Shown here: piece by piece, positions 1 to 7,891 of the stretch | Layout: the number at the start of each line of letters is the position of its first letter | How positions within the stretch are numbered: position 1 is the first letter of the stretch | From: Capsulimonas sp. | GTDB taxonomy: Bacteria > Armatimonadota > Armatimonadia > Armatimonadales > Capsulimonadaceae | Assembly: GCA_025963815.1 (NCBI GenBank) | Contig: JAOQAA010000275.1 | Location: forward strand, 1-9,554 | DNA length: 9,554 nt | Direction of reading: 5' to 3' | Program-made: the position numbers and the translations under genes | The notes under the pieces: model-generated | What the model saw: the letters and a program-made list of their open reading frames with translations, nothing else | Told to the model about the DNA's origin: nothing | Databases searched by the model: none

Positions 1-1
1 C

Positions 2-131
2 CGGCGCTTCGCGCCACCCCTCCCTTGAAGCAGGGAAGGGTAGTTAGGATTTTGTCATCGCACGCGGCTTTCGTCCGAGAATCTCTTTCCAACCCTTCCC
101 AGCTTCATGGGAGGGGTGGCGCGAAGCGCCG
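2..131. repeat. Long inverted repeat, 40-bp arms, next to DUF559 gene
   Basis: Arms 2-41 and 92-131 are reverse complements at 38 of 40 positions; the mismatches are 25/108 and 32/101. They enclose a 50-nt spacer (42-91). Each arm carries at its outer end a small self-complementary hairpin, GGCGC-TTC-GCGCC at 3-15 and its complement at 118-130, as in REP-like palindromes. The inner part of each arm is purine/pyrimidine-biased (runs such as CACCCCTCCC). Repeats of this flavour are, from memory, common beside DUF559 genes in several phyla. I infer a repetitive palindromic element, possibly mobile or a substrate of the neighbouring nuclease. It could also act as a strong transcriptional barrier, but no T-run follows either arm. 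Confidence 0.85.
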
Positions 132-166
132 AGGTGGGTCACGCGCCAAAAGCAAATATGAAATTT

Positions 167-195
167 TTGAACGAACCATTCCGGTTTTACACAAT
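167..195 (+). promoter_or_regulatory. Candidate sigma-70-type promoter for the DUF559 gene
   Basis: TTGAAC at 167-172 and CACAAT at 190-195 are separated by exactly 17 bp and lie in an AT-rich pocket between the inverted repeat and the gene. A start of transcription near 202 would give a leader of about 35 nt containing the GAGGT ribosome site at about 228-232. The -10 match is only 4/6, so this is a sequence-based candidate. Confidence 0.35.
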
Positions 196-236
196 CCTCG
201 TGAGTGCCATTGATATCTCATAGAAACGAGGTCGTG

Positions 237-716
237 ATGAACCGAAATCTATCATCAATCTGCACGCCAGGAACTCCAATCAAATGGTTGCTCGCCCGTG
301 AAATGCGCCGCAATCCGACCGCCGCAGAAGCAAAGCTATGGGCTCATCTGCGCGGGCATCGTATGCTTGGCCTGAAGTTCCGTCGCCAGCACGTCATTGA
401 AGGCTTCATCGCCGACTTTTACTGCCATGCGCTGAAGTTAGTGATCGAAGTTGATGGGGAAGTGCACGACACGCAAGAGGAATACGACCGAGACCGTCAG
501 CGCTTCTTCGAACGATCCGGTTTGAGTGTCCTGCGCGTCACGAATGCGGACGTGCTGGCGAGGCCGAATTATGTCCTCGCCAAGATTGAGATCCGATGCC
601 ATCAAGCGATGGCCAGCATAGAAAAGAGCGAGGCTGCGCCGATTGTTCCCCAAGGCGATGAAAAGCGGGTCGATTACCCTAAGGCTTTACCGCCTGATCG
701 CCATAATGGAATTTGA
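237..716 (+). CDS. DUF559 family protein, Vsr/PD-(D/E)XK-like endonuclease fold
   Basis: A 159-residue protein. I chose the ATG at 237 because CGAGGT lies just upstream at 227-232; a GTG at 204 in frame would add 11 residues of no recognisable kind. Residues about 22-118 match the DUF559 layout: a helical start with '[10 protein letters not shown]' (Glu31), the '[19 protein letters not shown]' block (45-63, Asp60), then '[10 protein letters not shown]' (68-77) with Glu71, Asp73 and His77, and a final '[13 protein letters not shown]' strand. Glu31, Asp60 and Glu71-x-Asp73 are candidate metal-binding residues of the Vsr/PD-(D/E)XK nuclease fold. The last 35 or so residues are a charged, proline-containing tail without a known domain. 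DUF559 has no established substrate. The neighbouring inverted repeat suggests a DNA-related role, which is inference. Confidence 0.85.
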   Translation: MNRNLSSICTPGTPIKWLLAREMRRNPTAAEAKLWAHLRGHRMLGLKFRRQHVIEGFIADFYCHALKLVIEVDGEVHDTQEEYDRDRQRFFERSGLSVLRVTNADVLARPNYVLAKIEIRCHQAMASIEKSEAAPIVPQGDEKRVDYPKALPPDRHNGI

Positions 717-741
717 AGGGCGCTCGCCGCCCGCAATTAAT
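713..741 (+). promoter_or_regulatory. Candidate promoter for the chemoreceptor gene
   Basis: TTGAAG (713-718) and ATTAAT (736-741) are spaced by 17 bp, each with 4/6 consensus matches. The -35 overlaps the stop codon of the DUF559 gene. Transcription would begin near 747, giving a leader of about 31 nt that includes the AAGGA ribosome site. It suggests the receptor can be transcribed independently of the DUF559 gene. Confidence 0.3.
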
Positions 742-777
742 CGGTTTGTCCACCCCCTAGAGATAAGGATTGCATAC

Positions 778-2727
778 ATGAATTGGTTTATTAACTTGAA
801 GACAGGTTCAAAGCTTGGAGGAGGCTTTGGGTTGTGTCTTCTGTTCACGCTGATCTTGAGCGCCGTTTCCATCGTTCGGCTGACGCAGCTCAACCAGATC
901 ACCACCCATATCGTCGAAAGCAATCTCGTGAAGTCGGAGCTCGTCGGCGCTCTGGGCGATAATTTTCGTCAGGTCCGCCTCTTCGAATACAATTACCTCT
1001 CTGGTGTCGAGGAAGCCCAGGAGAAGGCGACCGAGGAAGAAATGAATTCGGAACTAGAGGAAACTGACAAGAACCTCAAGGCATACGAAGAAACCATCGC
1101 CGGGCCGGCGGACCGCAAAGCGTTCGATCTGGTGAAGGCGCAATGGTCTGAGTATATGGCTATACATCAGCGAGTAATGGCTCTGGGACAGGCCAATAAA
1201 GAAGCGGAAGCGATGAAAATTATGAACGGCCCCATGCTGGCGCCGTTCAACACGCTGCGTGCGGATCTGGATACCATGGCTACGGGTAATCACGACAGCA
1301 GTATCCAGGATGACCACACGTCGAGCCAATCTTATTCCAATGGCCTCAAATCGATTGTCTGTTTGTCGGTCCTTGCCCTTGTGCTGAGCGTATTTGCTGG
1401 AGTTTCCATTACGCGCTATATCACCCGAACCTTGGCTGAAGTCTCGGAAGGGATGAAGATCCTGCATCAGAACGGCTTGACTGGGCTTGGACAAGCAGTG
1501 CAGGCGATGGAGCGGGGAGATCTGACAGTACGGGTCCAAAAGGGCGCGAAGCCGCTTACACTGAGCAGCCGGGACGAATTCGGTCATATGGCGGGAACGT
1601 TCAATGGAATGCTTGAGCAGGTGGAGCTGACGATCGCTTCCTTCCATCAGTCGCAAGAATCGCTGTCCGGGCTTGTTCGCCGGCTGCAGCAGTCGTCGTC
1701 GGATGTGGCGCAGACGTCGCAGACGCTGGACCGGGCGGCGCAGCAGGTCAGCGGCGCGTCCGGTGAGATCAGCGTCTCCATCCAGGAGGTGGCGCACGCT
1801 AGCGAGAACTCCGCCGCCGGCGCCAACGAAGTGGCGCAGGGCAGCATGATGCAGGCGACCTCCCTGGCGCAAGGCGCTGATCTCGTGAAGCAGCTGTCCG
1901 TGCAGGTGCACGATGTGGCGCGCGACTCTCAAACGACGGCGCAGGCCGCCGGGCAGGCCATCGACGCCGCCACGAGCGGCGCCGCCGCTGTCTCGCAGAC
2001 AGTGGCCGGGATGAATATGATCCGCAACACCGTCAGCCAGAGCGCCGCCGTGATCGTGGCGCTGGGCGCGTCTTCGCAGGAGATCGGCGGCATTGTGGCG
2101 ACGATCGACGACATCGCCTCGCAGACCAATCTCCTGGCCTTGAACGCGGCGATCGAAGCGGCGCGGGCCGGAGAGGCCGGACGCGGCTTCGCGGTGGTCG
2201 CCGACGAAGTTCGCAAGCTCGCCGAGCGCTCCAGCAGCGCGACGCGCGATATCGGCAGGCTGATCGAAGACGTGCAGAAACGCACGGCGGAAGCAGTCGC
2301 GGTGATGCAGGAAGGCGCCCACGAAGTCGAGCGCGGCACGCTGCTCGCTGAGGAAGCGGGCCAGTCCCTGCGGCAGATCCAGGACGTCGTCCAGGTCGTG
2401 ACATCCGGTGTGCGGCGTATCTATGACGCCACCGATAAGATGACCGCGACCTCTGACCGCGTCAGTCAGGCGATTGACGAAGTGGCCGCCGTGGTGGAGC
2501 AAAGCAGCGCATCGGCTCGGGAGATGAGCGGCTCCGCCAAGGAAGTCTCCTCGCAGGCGAGCGTTGTCGCGGACGCCGTGCTGCAGCAGACCCAGTCCAT
2601 CGAGCGGCTAGTAACCTCCTCGTCCGCTCTCTCCGCCATCGCCGGCGACCTTGAAGCCGCCGTCGAACGCTTCGTGATTGACGGCGCTCCATCGGCCCCC
2701 AAGCTCTCGATATCACGCGCGGCGTAG
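778..2727 (+). CDS. Methyl-accepting chemotaxis protein, 4HB sensor + variant HAMP
   Basis: A 649-residue inner-membrane chemoreceptor. ATG 778 is chosen because AAGGA (765-769) lies 8 nt upstream and a membrane segment follows at once; an in-frame upstream ATG at 643 would run through the DUF559 gene. Order: TM1 about 14-33, periplasmic helical sensor about 35-190 (four-helix-bundle MCP type by appearance), TM2 about 193-211, HAMP about 212-285, then a long coiled-coil signalling domain. The hairpin tip is canonical at 443-473 ([20 protein letters not shown], then RAGEAGRGF), the CheA/CheW-contacting region. HAMP is a long variant: about 14 extra residues before 'GDLTV' (247-251) and a lengthened connector before 'DEFG' (266-269), a form known in other phyla. 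There is no C-terminal NWETF-type CheR-docking pentapeptide; the chain ends ISRAA. The ligand is unknown, and no che genes are nearby. Confidence 0.95.
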   Translation: MNWFINLKTGSKLGGGFGLCLLFTLILSAVSIVRLTQLNQITTHIVESNLVKSELVGALGDNFRQVRLFEYNYLSGVEEAQEKATEEEMNSELEETDKNLKAYEETIAGPADRKAFDLVKAQWSEYMAIHQRVMALGQANKEAEAMKIMNGPMLAPFNTLRADLDTMATGNHDSSIQDDHTSSQSYSNGLKSIVCLSVLALVLSVFAGVSITRYITRTLAEVSEGMKILHQNGLTGLGQAVQAMERGDLTVRVQKGAKPLTLSSRDEFGHMAGTFNGMLEQVELTIASFHQSQESLSGLVRRLQQSSSDVAQTSQTLDRAAQQVSGASGEISVSIQEVAHASENSAAGANEVAQGSMMQATSLAQGADLVKQLSVQVHDVARDSQTTAQAAGQAIDAATSGAAAVSQTVAGMNMIRNTVSQSAAVIVALGASSQEIGGIVATIDDIASQTNLLALNAAIEAARAGEAGRGFAVVADEVRKLAERSSSATRDIGRLIEDVQKRTAEAVAVMQEGAHEVERGTLLAEEAGQSLRQIQDVVQVVTSGVRRIYDATDKMTATSDRVSQAIDEVAAVVEQSSASAREMSGSAKEVSSQASVVADAVLQQTQSIERLVTSSSALSAIAGDLEAAVERFVIDGAPSAPKLSISRAA

Positions 2728-2743
2728 GAAGACGCTCCTGTTA

Positions 2744-2780
2744 CGTCCCGGTCCCCAGAATTTGGGGCCGGGGCGTTTGT
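2744..2780 (+). terminator. Rho-independent-like terminator after the chemoreceptor gene
   Basis: A strong GC-rich hairpin begins 16 nt after the receptor stop codon. Left arm 2744-2757 pairs with 2763-2775, with one bulged T at 2752 and a G-T wobble at 2746/2773; the loop is GAATT. A short, impure T-tract (TTTGT, 2776-2780) follows on the + strand. The leftward gene that converges here stops at 2782, so the hairpin may also limit read-through from that side, although no T-run follows on the minus strand. Confidence 0.6.
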
Positions 2781-2781
2781 C

Positions 2782-3648
2782 CTAAGCAAACACATCCGCG
2801 TAGTCTGCGGCGTACTGTGCGAACGATCGCGCGGGTTTGCCCGTGATTTCCTCGACTGTCGGCAGCACCCGCGCCGCGTAGCCATCTTCGTAAAGCTGGA
2901 ACAGCTCCACCAGGGCGTCGGCCAGGATCTCGGGAGCGCCGGCGGCGACCATGCCGTCGCGGACGGCTTCGCCCGGCACGGGTACGAAATTAATCGTGCG
3001 TCCCGTGATCGCGGACAGCTGCTCCGCGATTTGAGTATAAGAAATCGCTTCGGGGCCGGTGATCTCGTAGATTTTGCCTTCATGGCCGGGCTGGGTCAGC
3101 GCTTTGGCGGCGACGGCGGCAATGTCGCGCGTGTCCACGAAGCTGGCCTTGCCGTCCTCCACTGGCGAGTAGATCGCGTTCTGCGTTTTGATTGAACGGA
3201 CATCATTCTCCGCGAAATTCTGGAAGAAGCCATTGGGGCGCAGGATCGTAGAGGGGACGCCGCTCGCCTGCACGATCTTTTCCTCGGCTCGGTGCCAGCG
3301 GCCGAGCGTGATTCCCGGGTCAGCGTCGGCGCCGTAGGCTGAGAGGCGCACAATGTGCGAGACGCCCGCCGCCTTCGCCGCGTCCACCAGTGTCTGCACG
3401 ATATCCGTCGTTCCTCCGGTGAACGGCGTCAGCAGAAAGAGTTTTTCAATCCCATAGAGGGCGTCGGCAAACGTGTCCGGGCGCGTCAGATCCATCTCCA
3501 CGAGCTCCGGCTCGTACGCCATGACATTGCGCGCGCGCAGCTTGGAGCGCACCCCCGCGCGCACTTTGACGCCCTGGTTCGCCAGCTCCGCCGTCAGATC
3601 GCTTCCCACCGTACCGTTTGCGCCGGTAATTAAAATCGTTGCCGCCAT
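2782..3648 (-). CDS. NmrA-like / atypical SDR NAD(P)-binding oxidoreductase
   Basis: A 288-residue cytoplasmic Rossmann-fold protein. The ATG at 3648 is chosen because GGAGGA (about 3659-3664) precedes it and the first strand 'ATILITGANGTVG' starts immediately; an open reading extension upstream has no matching sequence character. The dinucleotide-binding GxxGxxG is Gly9-Gly12-Gly15, with Arg34 after the second strand suggesting NADP preference. Further family signatures are 'HIVRLSAYGA' (98-107), 'GRWHRAEEKI' (116-125, His119), 'LRPNGFFQNF' (137-146) and 'FVDTRDIAAVA' (170-180). This matches the NmrA/QOR2-type atypical SDR group (quinone reductases and redox-sensing regulators), which lacks the classical YxxxK pair. 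The substrate is not readable. It is a single gene divergent from the glycosidase gene. Confidence 0.85.
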   Translation of the reverse strand: MAATILITGANGTVGSDLTAELANQGVKVRAGVRSKLRARNVMAYEPELVEMDLTRPDTFADALYGIEKLFLLTPFTGGTTDIVQTLVDAAKAAGVSHIVRLSAYGADADPGITLGRWHRAEEKIVQASGVPSTILRPNGFFQNFAENDVRSIKTQNAIYSPVEDGKASFVDTRDIAAVAAKALTQPGHEGKIYEITGPEAISYTQIAEQLSAITGRTINFVPVPGEAVRDGMVAAGAPEILADALVELFQLYEDGYAARVLPTVEEITGKPARSFAQYAADYADVFA

Positions 3649-3672
3649 GTGATTGTATTTCCTCCACGCCAT

Positions 3673-3678
3673 AGTATA
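3673..3678 (-). promoter_or_regulatory. Candidate -10 box for the NmrA-like gene
   Basis: TATACT on the minus strand matches the -10 consensus in 5 of 6 positions and would start transcription just before the GGAGGA ribosome site. This supports the start at 3648. No convincing -35 lies 16-18 bp upstream, so the promoter is weak, activator-dependent or incidental. Confidence 0.3.
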
Positions 3679-3788
3679 CGCCGCGCACGCGGACAATCCA
3701 TTCCCAAGAACACGCGCGGACATGTGAAAGTCTCGGCGGGCGTGATGGGGTACTATGTCAACCATTAGCCGGAGAGGAAGTACTGGGA

Positions 3789-6446
3789 TTGAACGCTGAA
3801 GAAATCCGTCTCGCACAGTCGCGGGAGCGCACCGCGCATTGGAAGCGCTGGGGGCCATATCTGAGCGACCGCGCCTGGGGTACGGTGCGCGAAGATTACA
3901 GTACCGACGGCTCGGCCTGGGACTATCTTTCGCACGATCTTTCCCGCTCGGTGGCGTATCGCTGGAACGAGGACGGTTTGGGGGGAATCTGCGACCGCCA
4001 TCAAAAGATCTGCTTCGCGCCGGCGCTTTGGAACCACAAGGACTCGATCCTGAAGGAGCGCCTTTTTGGCGTGACCGGGACTCAGGGCAATCATGGGGAG
4101 GATGTGAAGGAGTATTACTTCTACGTCGACTCCACGCCGACCCATTCCTACATGAAGTTCCTCTATAAGTATCCGCAATCGGCGTACCCATACGCCGATC
4201 TGACGAACGTCAACATGCGGCGCGCCAAGCACGAATCCGAGTACGAGCTTTTGGACACGGGGATCTTCGACGAAGACCGTTATTTCGACGTCGTCGTGGA
4301 GTACGCCAAAGCGGGCGTCGAAGATATTCTTATCAAGATCACCGCCCACAATCGCGGCCCCGAGGCCGCGCCGATCGATCTGCTGCCGACGGTCTGGTTT
4401 CGCAACACCTGGGCGTGGGGAGACGCCGATGCGGAGCGTCCCGCGCTGCGCTTCGAAGACGACGGCGTCGCCGGCCGCAAAGTGATTCTGCTCGAAGAGC
4501 CGACTTACGGCGAGCGCCGTTTGTACTGCGCCGGCGCCCCCTCCCTGATGTTCACCGAGAACGACACCAACCGCCACCGCCTGGGGCTGCCGCCCGGCGG
4601 TCCCCATTTCGTCAAAGATGGGATCAATCGCTGTATCGTCGGGGACCACAAAGAAGCCGTCAACCCCGCTCAGATCGGCACTAAGGCGGCGGCGAGATAC
4701 ATGCTGACCGTAGAACCCGGGGGCAGTCAAAGCATTACTCTGCGCTTCACCAATGAAGTGCTGAAAGCCGATTCGAATCACCCGCTGGGAATAGATTTTG
4801 AAGCCGTGTTCGCGGCGCGCATTCAGGAGGCGGATGAGTTCTACGCAGGCGTCATCCCAGGGACGCTGTCCCCGGATGCGCGCCAGGTGATGCGGCAGGC
4901 GCTCGCGGGCATGCTCTGGTCCAAACAGTTCTATCACTATGAGGTGCAGCGCTGGCTGGAAGGTGATCCCGGGTACTCCAAGCTGCCGGCGTCGCGCATG
5001 CATGGACGCAACCACGACTGGGGGCATCTTTACAGTTCCGATATTCTCTCCATGCCGGACAAATGGGAATATCCCTGGTTCGCCGCCTGGGACCTCGCTT
5101 TCCACTGCATTCCCCTGGCCCTGGTCGATTCCGAGTTCGCCAAGGATCAGCTGACCTTGATGGTGCGTGAGTGGTATATGCACCCCAACGGTCAGCTGCC
5201 CGCCTACGAATGGGCGATGGGCGATGTCAATCCGCCCGTCCACGCCTGGGCTGCGTACCGGGTCTACAAGATGGAGGAAAAGCGGCTCGGCGCCCCCGAC
5301 CGCCCCTTCCTGGAGCGCGTCTTCCACAAGCTGCTTTTGAACTTCACCTGGTGGGTGAACCGCAAGGATCCCGAAGGTCGTAATGTCTTCCAGGGCGGTT
5401 TTTTGGGACTGGACAATATTGGCATCTTCGACCGCAGCCAGCCGCTGCCGACCGGCGGCCATCTCGACCAGAGCGACGGCACCAGCTGGATGGCGATGTT
5501 CACCCTGAATCTGCTGGCGATCGCCATGGAGCTGGCCAAGGAAAACCCAGCGTACGAAGATGTCGCGAGCAAGTTCTGGGAGCACTTTCTGTACATCTCG
5601 GAAGCGATGAACAGCCTTGGCTCGGAAGGCGAGGGCCTGTGGGACCGTGAAGACGGCTTCTTCTACGACGTGCTGCACCTCCCTGACGGTCAGCGTATGC
5701 CGGTCAAGATCCGCTCGATCGTCGGCTTGATCCCGCTCTTCGCCGTCGAAACCCTGGAATCCGATGCTCTGGACAAACTGACTGGGTTCCATCGCCGCAT
5801 GGAATGGTTTGTCGAACATCGGCCAGACCTGATGCGTAACATCGCCTGTATGGAGACCCCCGGAACCAGCGAGCGCCGCTTGCTTTCAATCGTGTCGCCC
5901 AGCCAGCTGCGCGCGATCCTCCGTGTCATGCTGGACGAGGACGAGTTTCTGTCGCCTTACGGTATCCGCGCCGTGTCGCGATATCACAAGGATCACCCGT
6001 ATATCTTCACGGTGGACGGGATCGAGCACCGCGTGGATTACGAGCCCGCCGAATCGACCGACGGACTTTTCGGCGGCAACTCCAATTGGCGCGGACCGAT
6101 CTGGATGCCGATCAACTATCTGATCATCGAGTCGCTCCAGAAGTACCATTATTATTTAGGCGACGATTTTAAGATCGAGTGTCCCACCGGCTCCGGCCAC
6201 ATGCTTACCCTTTGGGAAGTCGCCGCCGAGCTGTCCCACCGTCTCACGCACCTCTTCGCCCACGACGAAGCCGGCCGCCGTCCTGTTTACGGCTACGCCG
6301 AGAAGTTCCAGAACGATCCGCACTGGAAGGATCTAATCCTCTTCTACGAATACTTCCACGGCGACAACGGCGCGGGGATCGGCGCGAGCCACCAGACCGG
6401 ATGGACGGGACTGGTGGCGAAGCTGATGCAGCAGAGTGGGGAGTAG
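3789..6446 (+). CDS. GH63 / MGH1-like glycoside hydrolase (probable alpha-glucosidase-type)
   Basis: An 885-residue protein with no signal peptide or membrane segment, so probably cytoplasmic. It begins at TTG 3789, with AGGAAG (3775-3780) 8 nt upstream; no ATG or GTG fits better. Residues about 1-340 form a strand-rich N-terminal domain. About 360-880 read as an (alpha/alpha)6 barrel of the GH63 C-terminal/mannosylglycerate-hydrolase-like type. Landmarks are '[12 protein letters not shown]' with Asp435, the expected general acid of clan GH-G enzymes; '[13 protein letters not shown]' (Trp767-Trp772 core), a family signature; and '[14 protein letters not shown]' with Glu854, the likely catalytic base by analogy with the Glu of the trehalase/GH63 C-terminal motif. 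Members hydrolyse alpha-linked glucosides, mannosylglycerate or related compatible solutes; the substrate here is not determined. The gene stands alone, 21 bp from the convergent SDR gene. Confidence 0.88.
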   Translation: MNAEEIRLAQSRERTAHWKRWGPYLSDRAWGTVREDYSTDGSAWDYLSHDLSRSVAYRWNEDGLGGICDRHQKICFAPALWNHKDSILKERLFGVTGTQGNHGEDVKEYYFYVDSTPTHSYMKFLYKYPQSAYPYADLTNVNMRRAKHESEYELLDTGIFDEDRYFDVVVEYAKAGVEDILIKITAHNRGPEAAPIDLLPTVWFRNTWAWGDADAERPALRFEDDGVAGRKVILLEEPTYGERRLYCAGAPSLMFTENDTNRHRLGLPPGGPHFVKDGINRCIVGDHKEAVNPAQIGTKAAARYMLTVEPGGSQSITLRFTNEVLKADSNHPLGIDFEAVFAARIQEADEFYAGVIPGTLSPDARQVMRQALAGMLWSKQFYHYEVQRWLEGDPGYSKLPASRMHGRNHDWGHLYSSDILSMPDKWEYPWFAAWDLAFHCIPLALVDSEFAKDQLTLMVREWYMHPNGQLPAYEWAMGDVNPPVHAWAAYRVYKMEEKRLGAPDRPFLERVFHKLLLNFTWWVNRKDPEGRNVFQGGFLGLDNIGIFDRSQPLPTGGHLDQSDGTSWMAMFTLNLLAIAMELAKENPAYEDVASKFWEHFLYISEAMNSLGSEGEGLWDREDGFFYDVLHLPDGQRMPVKIRSIVGLIPLFAVETLESDALDKLTGFHRRMEWFVEHRPDLMRNIACMETPGTSERRLLSIVSPSQLRAILRVMLDEDEFLSPYGIRAVSRYHKDHPYIFTVDGIEHRVDYEPAESTDGLFGGNSNWRGPIWMPINYLIIESLQKYHYYLGDDFKIECPTGSGHMLTLWEVAAELSHRLTHLFAHDEAGRRPVYGYAEKFQNDPHWKDLILFYEYFHGDNGAGIGASHQTGWTGLVAKLMQQSGE

Positions 6447-6467
6447 AAGCGCCCGTTCAAAATCGCG

Positions 6468-7283
6468 CTATTCTCCATCCGCCGCGCGGGAGACGTCCGT
6501 CCATTCGGCCCACGTCTTCAGGCGCTGCTCGTAGACCTTTGGGATTATCTCAGTGGCGAACGCACCCAGCAGCAGACGCAGCGGCGGGTTTTCGGCGTCG
6601 ACCACTTTCAGGATGGCTGCGCTAGTGGCAGTCGGGTCGCCGGCCTTCATACCGCCTGCCCGCTTGGCCCGGGCTTCCCGCATTCCGTCGTAGGCGGGGT
6701 TCGGCGTGGCCCGCGCCGCCGAGCTGCCGCTCCAGTCGGTAGAGAACCCGCCCGGCTCGATGATCGTCACCTTAATCCCAAACGGAGCGACCTCCTGGCT
6801 GAGCGATTCACTGAAGCCTTCCAGCGCCCACTTGGATGCGTGATAGAGTCCCAGGCTGGCGAACGCCGCCACGCCGCCGATGCTGGACACTTGCAGAATA
6901 TGCCCATGCCCCTGAGCGCGCAGGTAAGGCAAGGCCGCCTGAGTCACCCACAGCGCGCCGAATAAATTCGTCTCCAGCTGCGCCCGCGCTTCCTCTTCAT
7001 TGACCTCTTCCACCGCGCCGAAGAGCCCATAGCCGGCGTTATTCACAATCACATCCAACTGGCCGAAATGCTCGTGCGCGACCTTGACCGCCGCGAAATC
7101 CGCTTCTCGGTTAGTAACATCCAGCGCGATCGGGAAAATCTGATCCCCAAAGCGCTCCACAAAATCGTTCAGGCTCTCGGTATTGCGCGCCGTCGCGGCG
7201 ACTTGGTCGCCACGCTCCAGAGCCGCTTCGGTCCACTCGCGGCCAAACCCACGGGATGTTCCCGTGATAAACCATGTTTTCAT
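6468..7283 (-). CDS. Classical SDR family NAD(P)-dependent oxidoreductase
   Basis: A 271-residue soluble Rossmann-fold enzyme. The cofactor motif TGxxxGxG is Thr7-Gly14 (TGTSRGFG). Arg33 after the second strand hints at NADP. 'NNAG' is at 81-84. The catalytic tetrad is complete: Asn106, Ser134, Tyr147 and Lys151 (YHASK). The family includes alcohol, ketone and aldehyde reductases; the 'ITGTSRGFG' start and C-terminal sequence resemble the many single-domain SDRs found beside regulators, and the substrate is unknown. Two adjacent ATGs occur (7286 and 7283). I prefer 7283, which has an AGGGG ribosome site about 6 nt upstream and starts directly with MKTWFITG. Its A is shared with the TGA of the upstream merR gene, implying translational coupling and co-transcription. 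Confidence 0.92.
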   Translation of the reverse strand: MKTWFITGTSRGFGREWTEAALERGDQVAATARNTESLNDFVERFGDQIFPIALDVTNREADFAAVKVAHEHFGQLDVIVNNAGYGLFGAVEEVNEEEARAQLETNLFGALWVTQAALPYLRAQGHGHILQVSSIGGVAAFASLGLYHASKWALEGFSESLSQEVAPFGIKVTIIEPGGFSTDWSGSSAARATPNPAYDGMREARAKRAGGMKAGDPTATSAAILKVVDAENPPLRLLLGAFATEIIPKVYEQRLKTWAEWTDVSRAADGE

Positions 7284-7759
7284 CATTCGCCCCTTTTCGC
7301 TTTCACTTGATTGCCCCGGCATCGGTTCTCCTCGGCGATTTCCTGAGCCTTCGCCGTATCGCCCTCCTCAACCGCCGCCCAGTACGCCACCTTGCCCGCG
7401 ACATAATCCAGCCGCAGCTTCATCATCTCCAGTTCACGAGTAAGCGCCGCCTCATGGGCCGCAAACAATCGCTTCTGCTCCCCGGCAACGATATTTCCCC
7501 GCTGCCGCAGTTGTAAAAAGCGCCGCATATCGTCGATAGACATTCCCGTCGCCCGCAGGCACGACAGGGTATTCAGCACGCCGATGGAATCCGGAGAATA
7601 ACGCCGATGTCCACTGCTGCGGTCACGCGGAATCGGCGTCAGCAGCCCAATACGCTCATAATAGCGAAGCGTATGCGTGCTGAGCCCACTCTCCAGCGCC
7701 ATTTCCTGCACCGTCAGGCCCTCTTTCTCAAGAACCGCCGAATCGCTTTTGGTTTGCAT
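7283..7759 (-). CDS. MerR family transcriptional regulator, controls the SDR operon
   Basis: A 158-residue regulator. The N-terminal winged-helix domain spans about 15-83: 'LTVQEMALESGLSTHTLRYYERIGLL' (first helices; the RYYERIGLL core is 32-40) and the wing 'SGHRRYS' (49-55), followed by 'LRATGMSIDDMRRFL'. A long dimerisation helix follows at about 95-140. Cys67 and Cys147 are present, but there is no metal-binding cysteine cluster, so a metal sensor is unlikely. An organic or redox/electrophile signal, as for the AdhR/NmlR-type branch, is more plausible but is inferred. The ATG at 7759 has only a poor ribosome site (GGGTAG). It is the first gene of a two-gene operon, overlapping the SDR start by one base. 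Its own promoter carries a MerR-type operator, so autoregulation is expected. Confidence 0.93.
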   Translation of the reverse strand: MQTKSDSAVLEKEGLTVQEMALESGLSTHTLRYYERIGLLTPIPRDRSSGHRRYSPDSIGVLNTLSCLRATGMSIDDMRRFLQLRQRGNIVAGEQKRLFAAHEAALTRELEMMKLRLDYVAGKVAYWAAVEEGDTAKAQEIAEENRCRGNQVKAKRGE

Positions 7760-7801
7760 AGTGACATCTACCCATATCGTTGATTGCCAGAGACATGAAT
7801 G

Positions 7802-7832
7802 AGTATGAGGAACTTAGAGCGCTCTAAGTCAA
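7802..7832 (-). promoter_or_regulatory. MerR-type promoter with 19-bp spacer and 18-bp palindromic operator
   Basis: On the minus strand TTGACT (7832-7827) and CATACT (7807-7802) are separated by exactly 19 bp, the over-long spacing that MerR-family activators correct by DNA distortion. A perfect 18-bp palindrome, ACTTAGAGCGCTCTAAGT (7812-7829), starts within the -35 and fills most of the spacer. Spacing, position and dyad all fit family biology. Transcription would begin near 7795, about 36 nt before the merR start, so the operon is very likely regulated by its own first product. Confidence 0.85.
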
Positions 7833-7891
7833 GGGGGCGGTGAAAATTGTTTGGGATGATTTAATAGTGAGGAGTAGGGGACACGGCTGGT

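Noticed and set aside
25..213. Open frame of 62 codons running across the inverted repeat
   Set aside because: It reads through both repeat arms, its arginine/glycine-rich sequence is simply the translated repeat, and it has no ribosome site or recognisable domain.
718..732. GGGCG-CTCGC-CGCCC hairpin after the DUF559 gene as a terminator
   Set aside because: The stem is only five base pairs with no T-tract, and it lies in the spacer of the candidate chemoreceptor promoter.
1054..2502. 482-codon open frame on the minus strand opposite the chemoreceptor
   Set aside because: The His/Arg/Leu-rich translation is the mirror of the coiled-coil signalling domain; there is no family signature or ribosome site.
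3688..3722. Direct repeat CGCGGACA (3688-3695 and 3715-3722) in the divergent intergenic region
   Set aside because: An 8-bp repeat in GC-rich DNA is readily expected by chance, and it does not line up with a clear promoter.
3649..4191. In-frame upstream extension of the NmrA-like protein
   Set aside because: It would overlap the start of the divergent glycosidase gene, its Arg/Ser/Pro-rich translation looks non-coding, and the ATG at 3648 has a good ribosome site and starts the Rossmann fold normally.
3765..5819. 684-codon open frame on the minus strand opposite the glycosidase
   Set aside because: It is antisense to a gene with clear family motifs; long antisense frames are common in GC-rich codon-biased genes, and the translation has no recognisable domain.
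7833..7891. Possible terminator after the AbiEii toxin gene
   Set aside because: I could find no stable stem followed by a T-run on the minus strand between the toxin stop and the merR promoter; read-through into the merR operon cannot be excluded.
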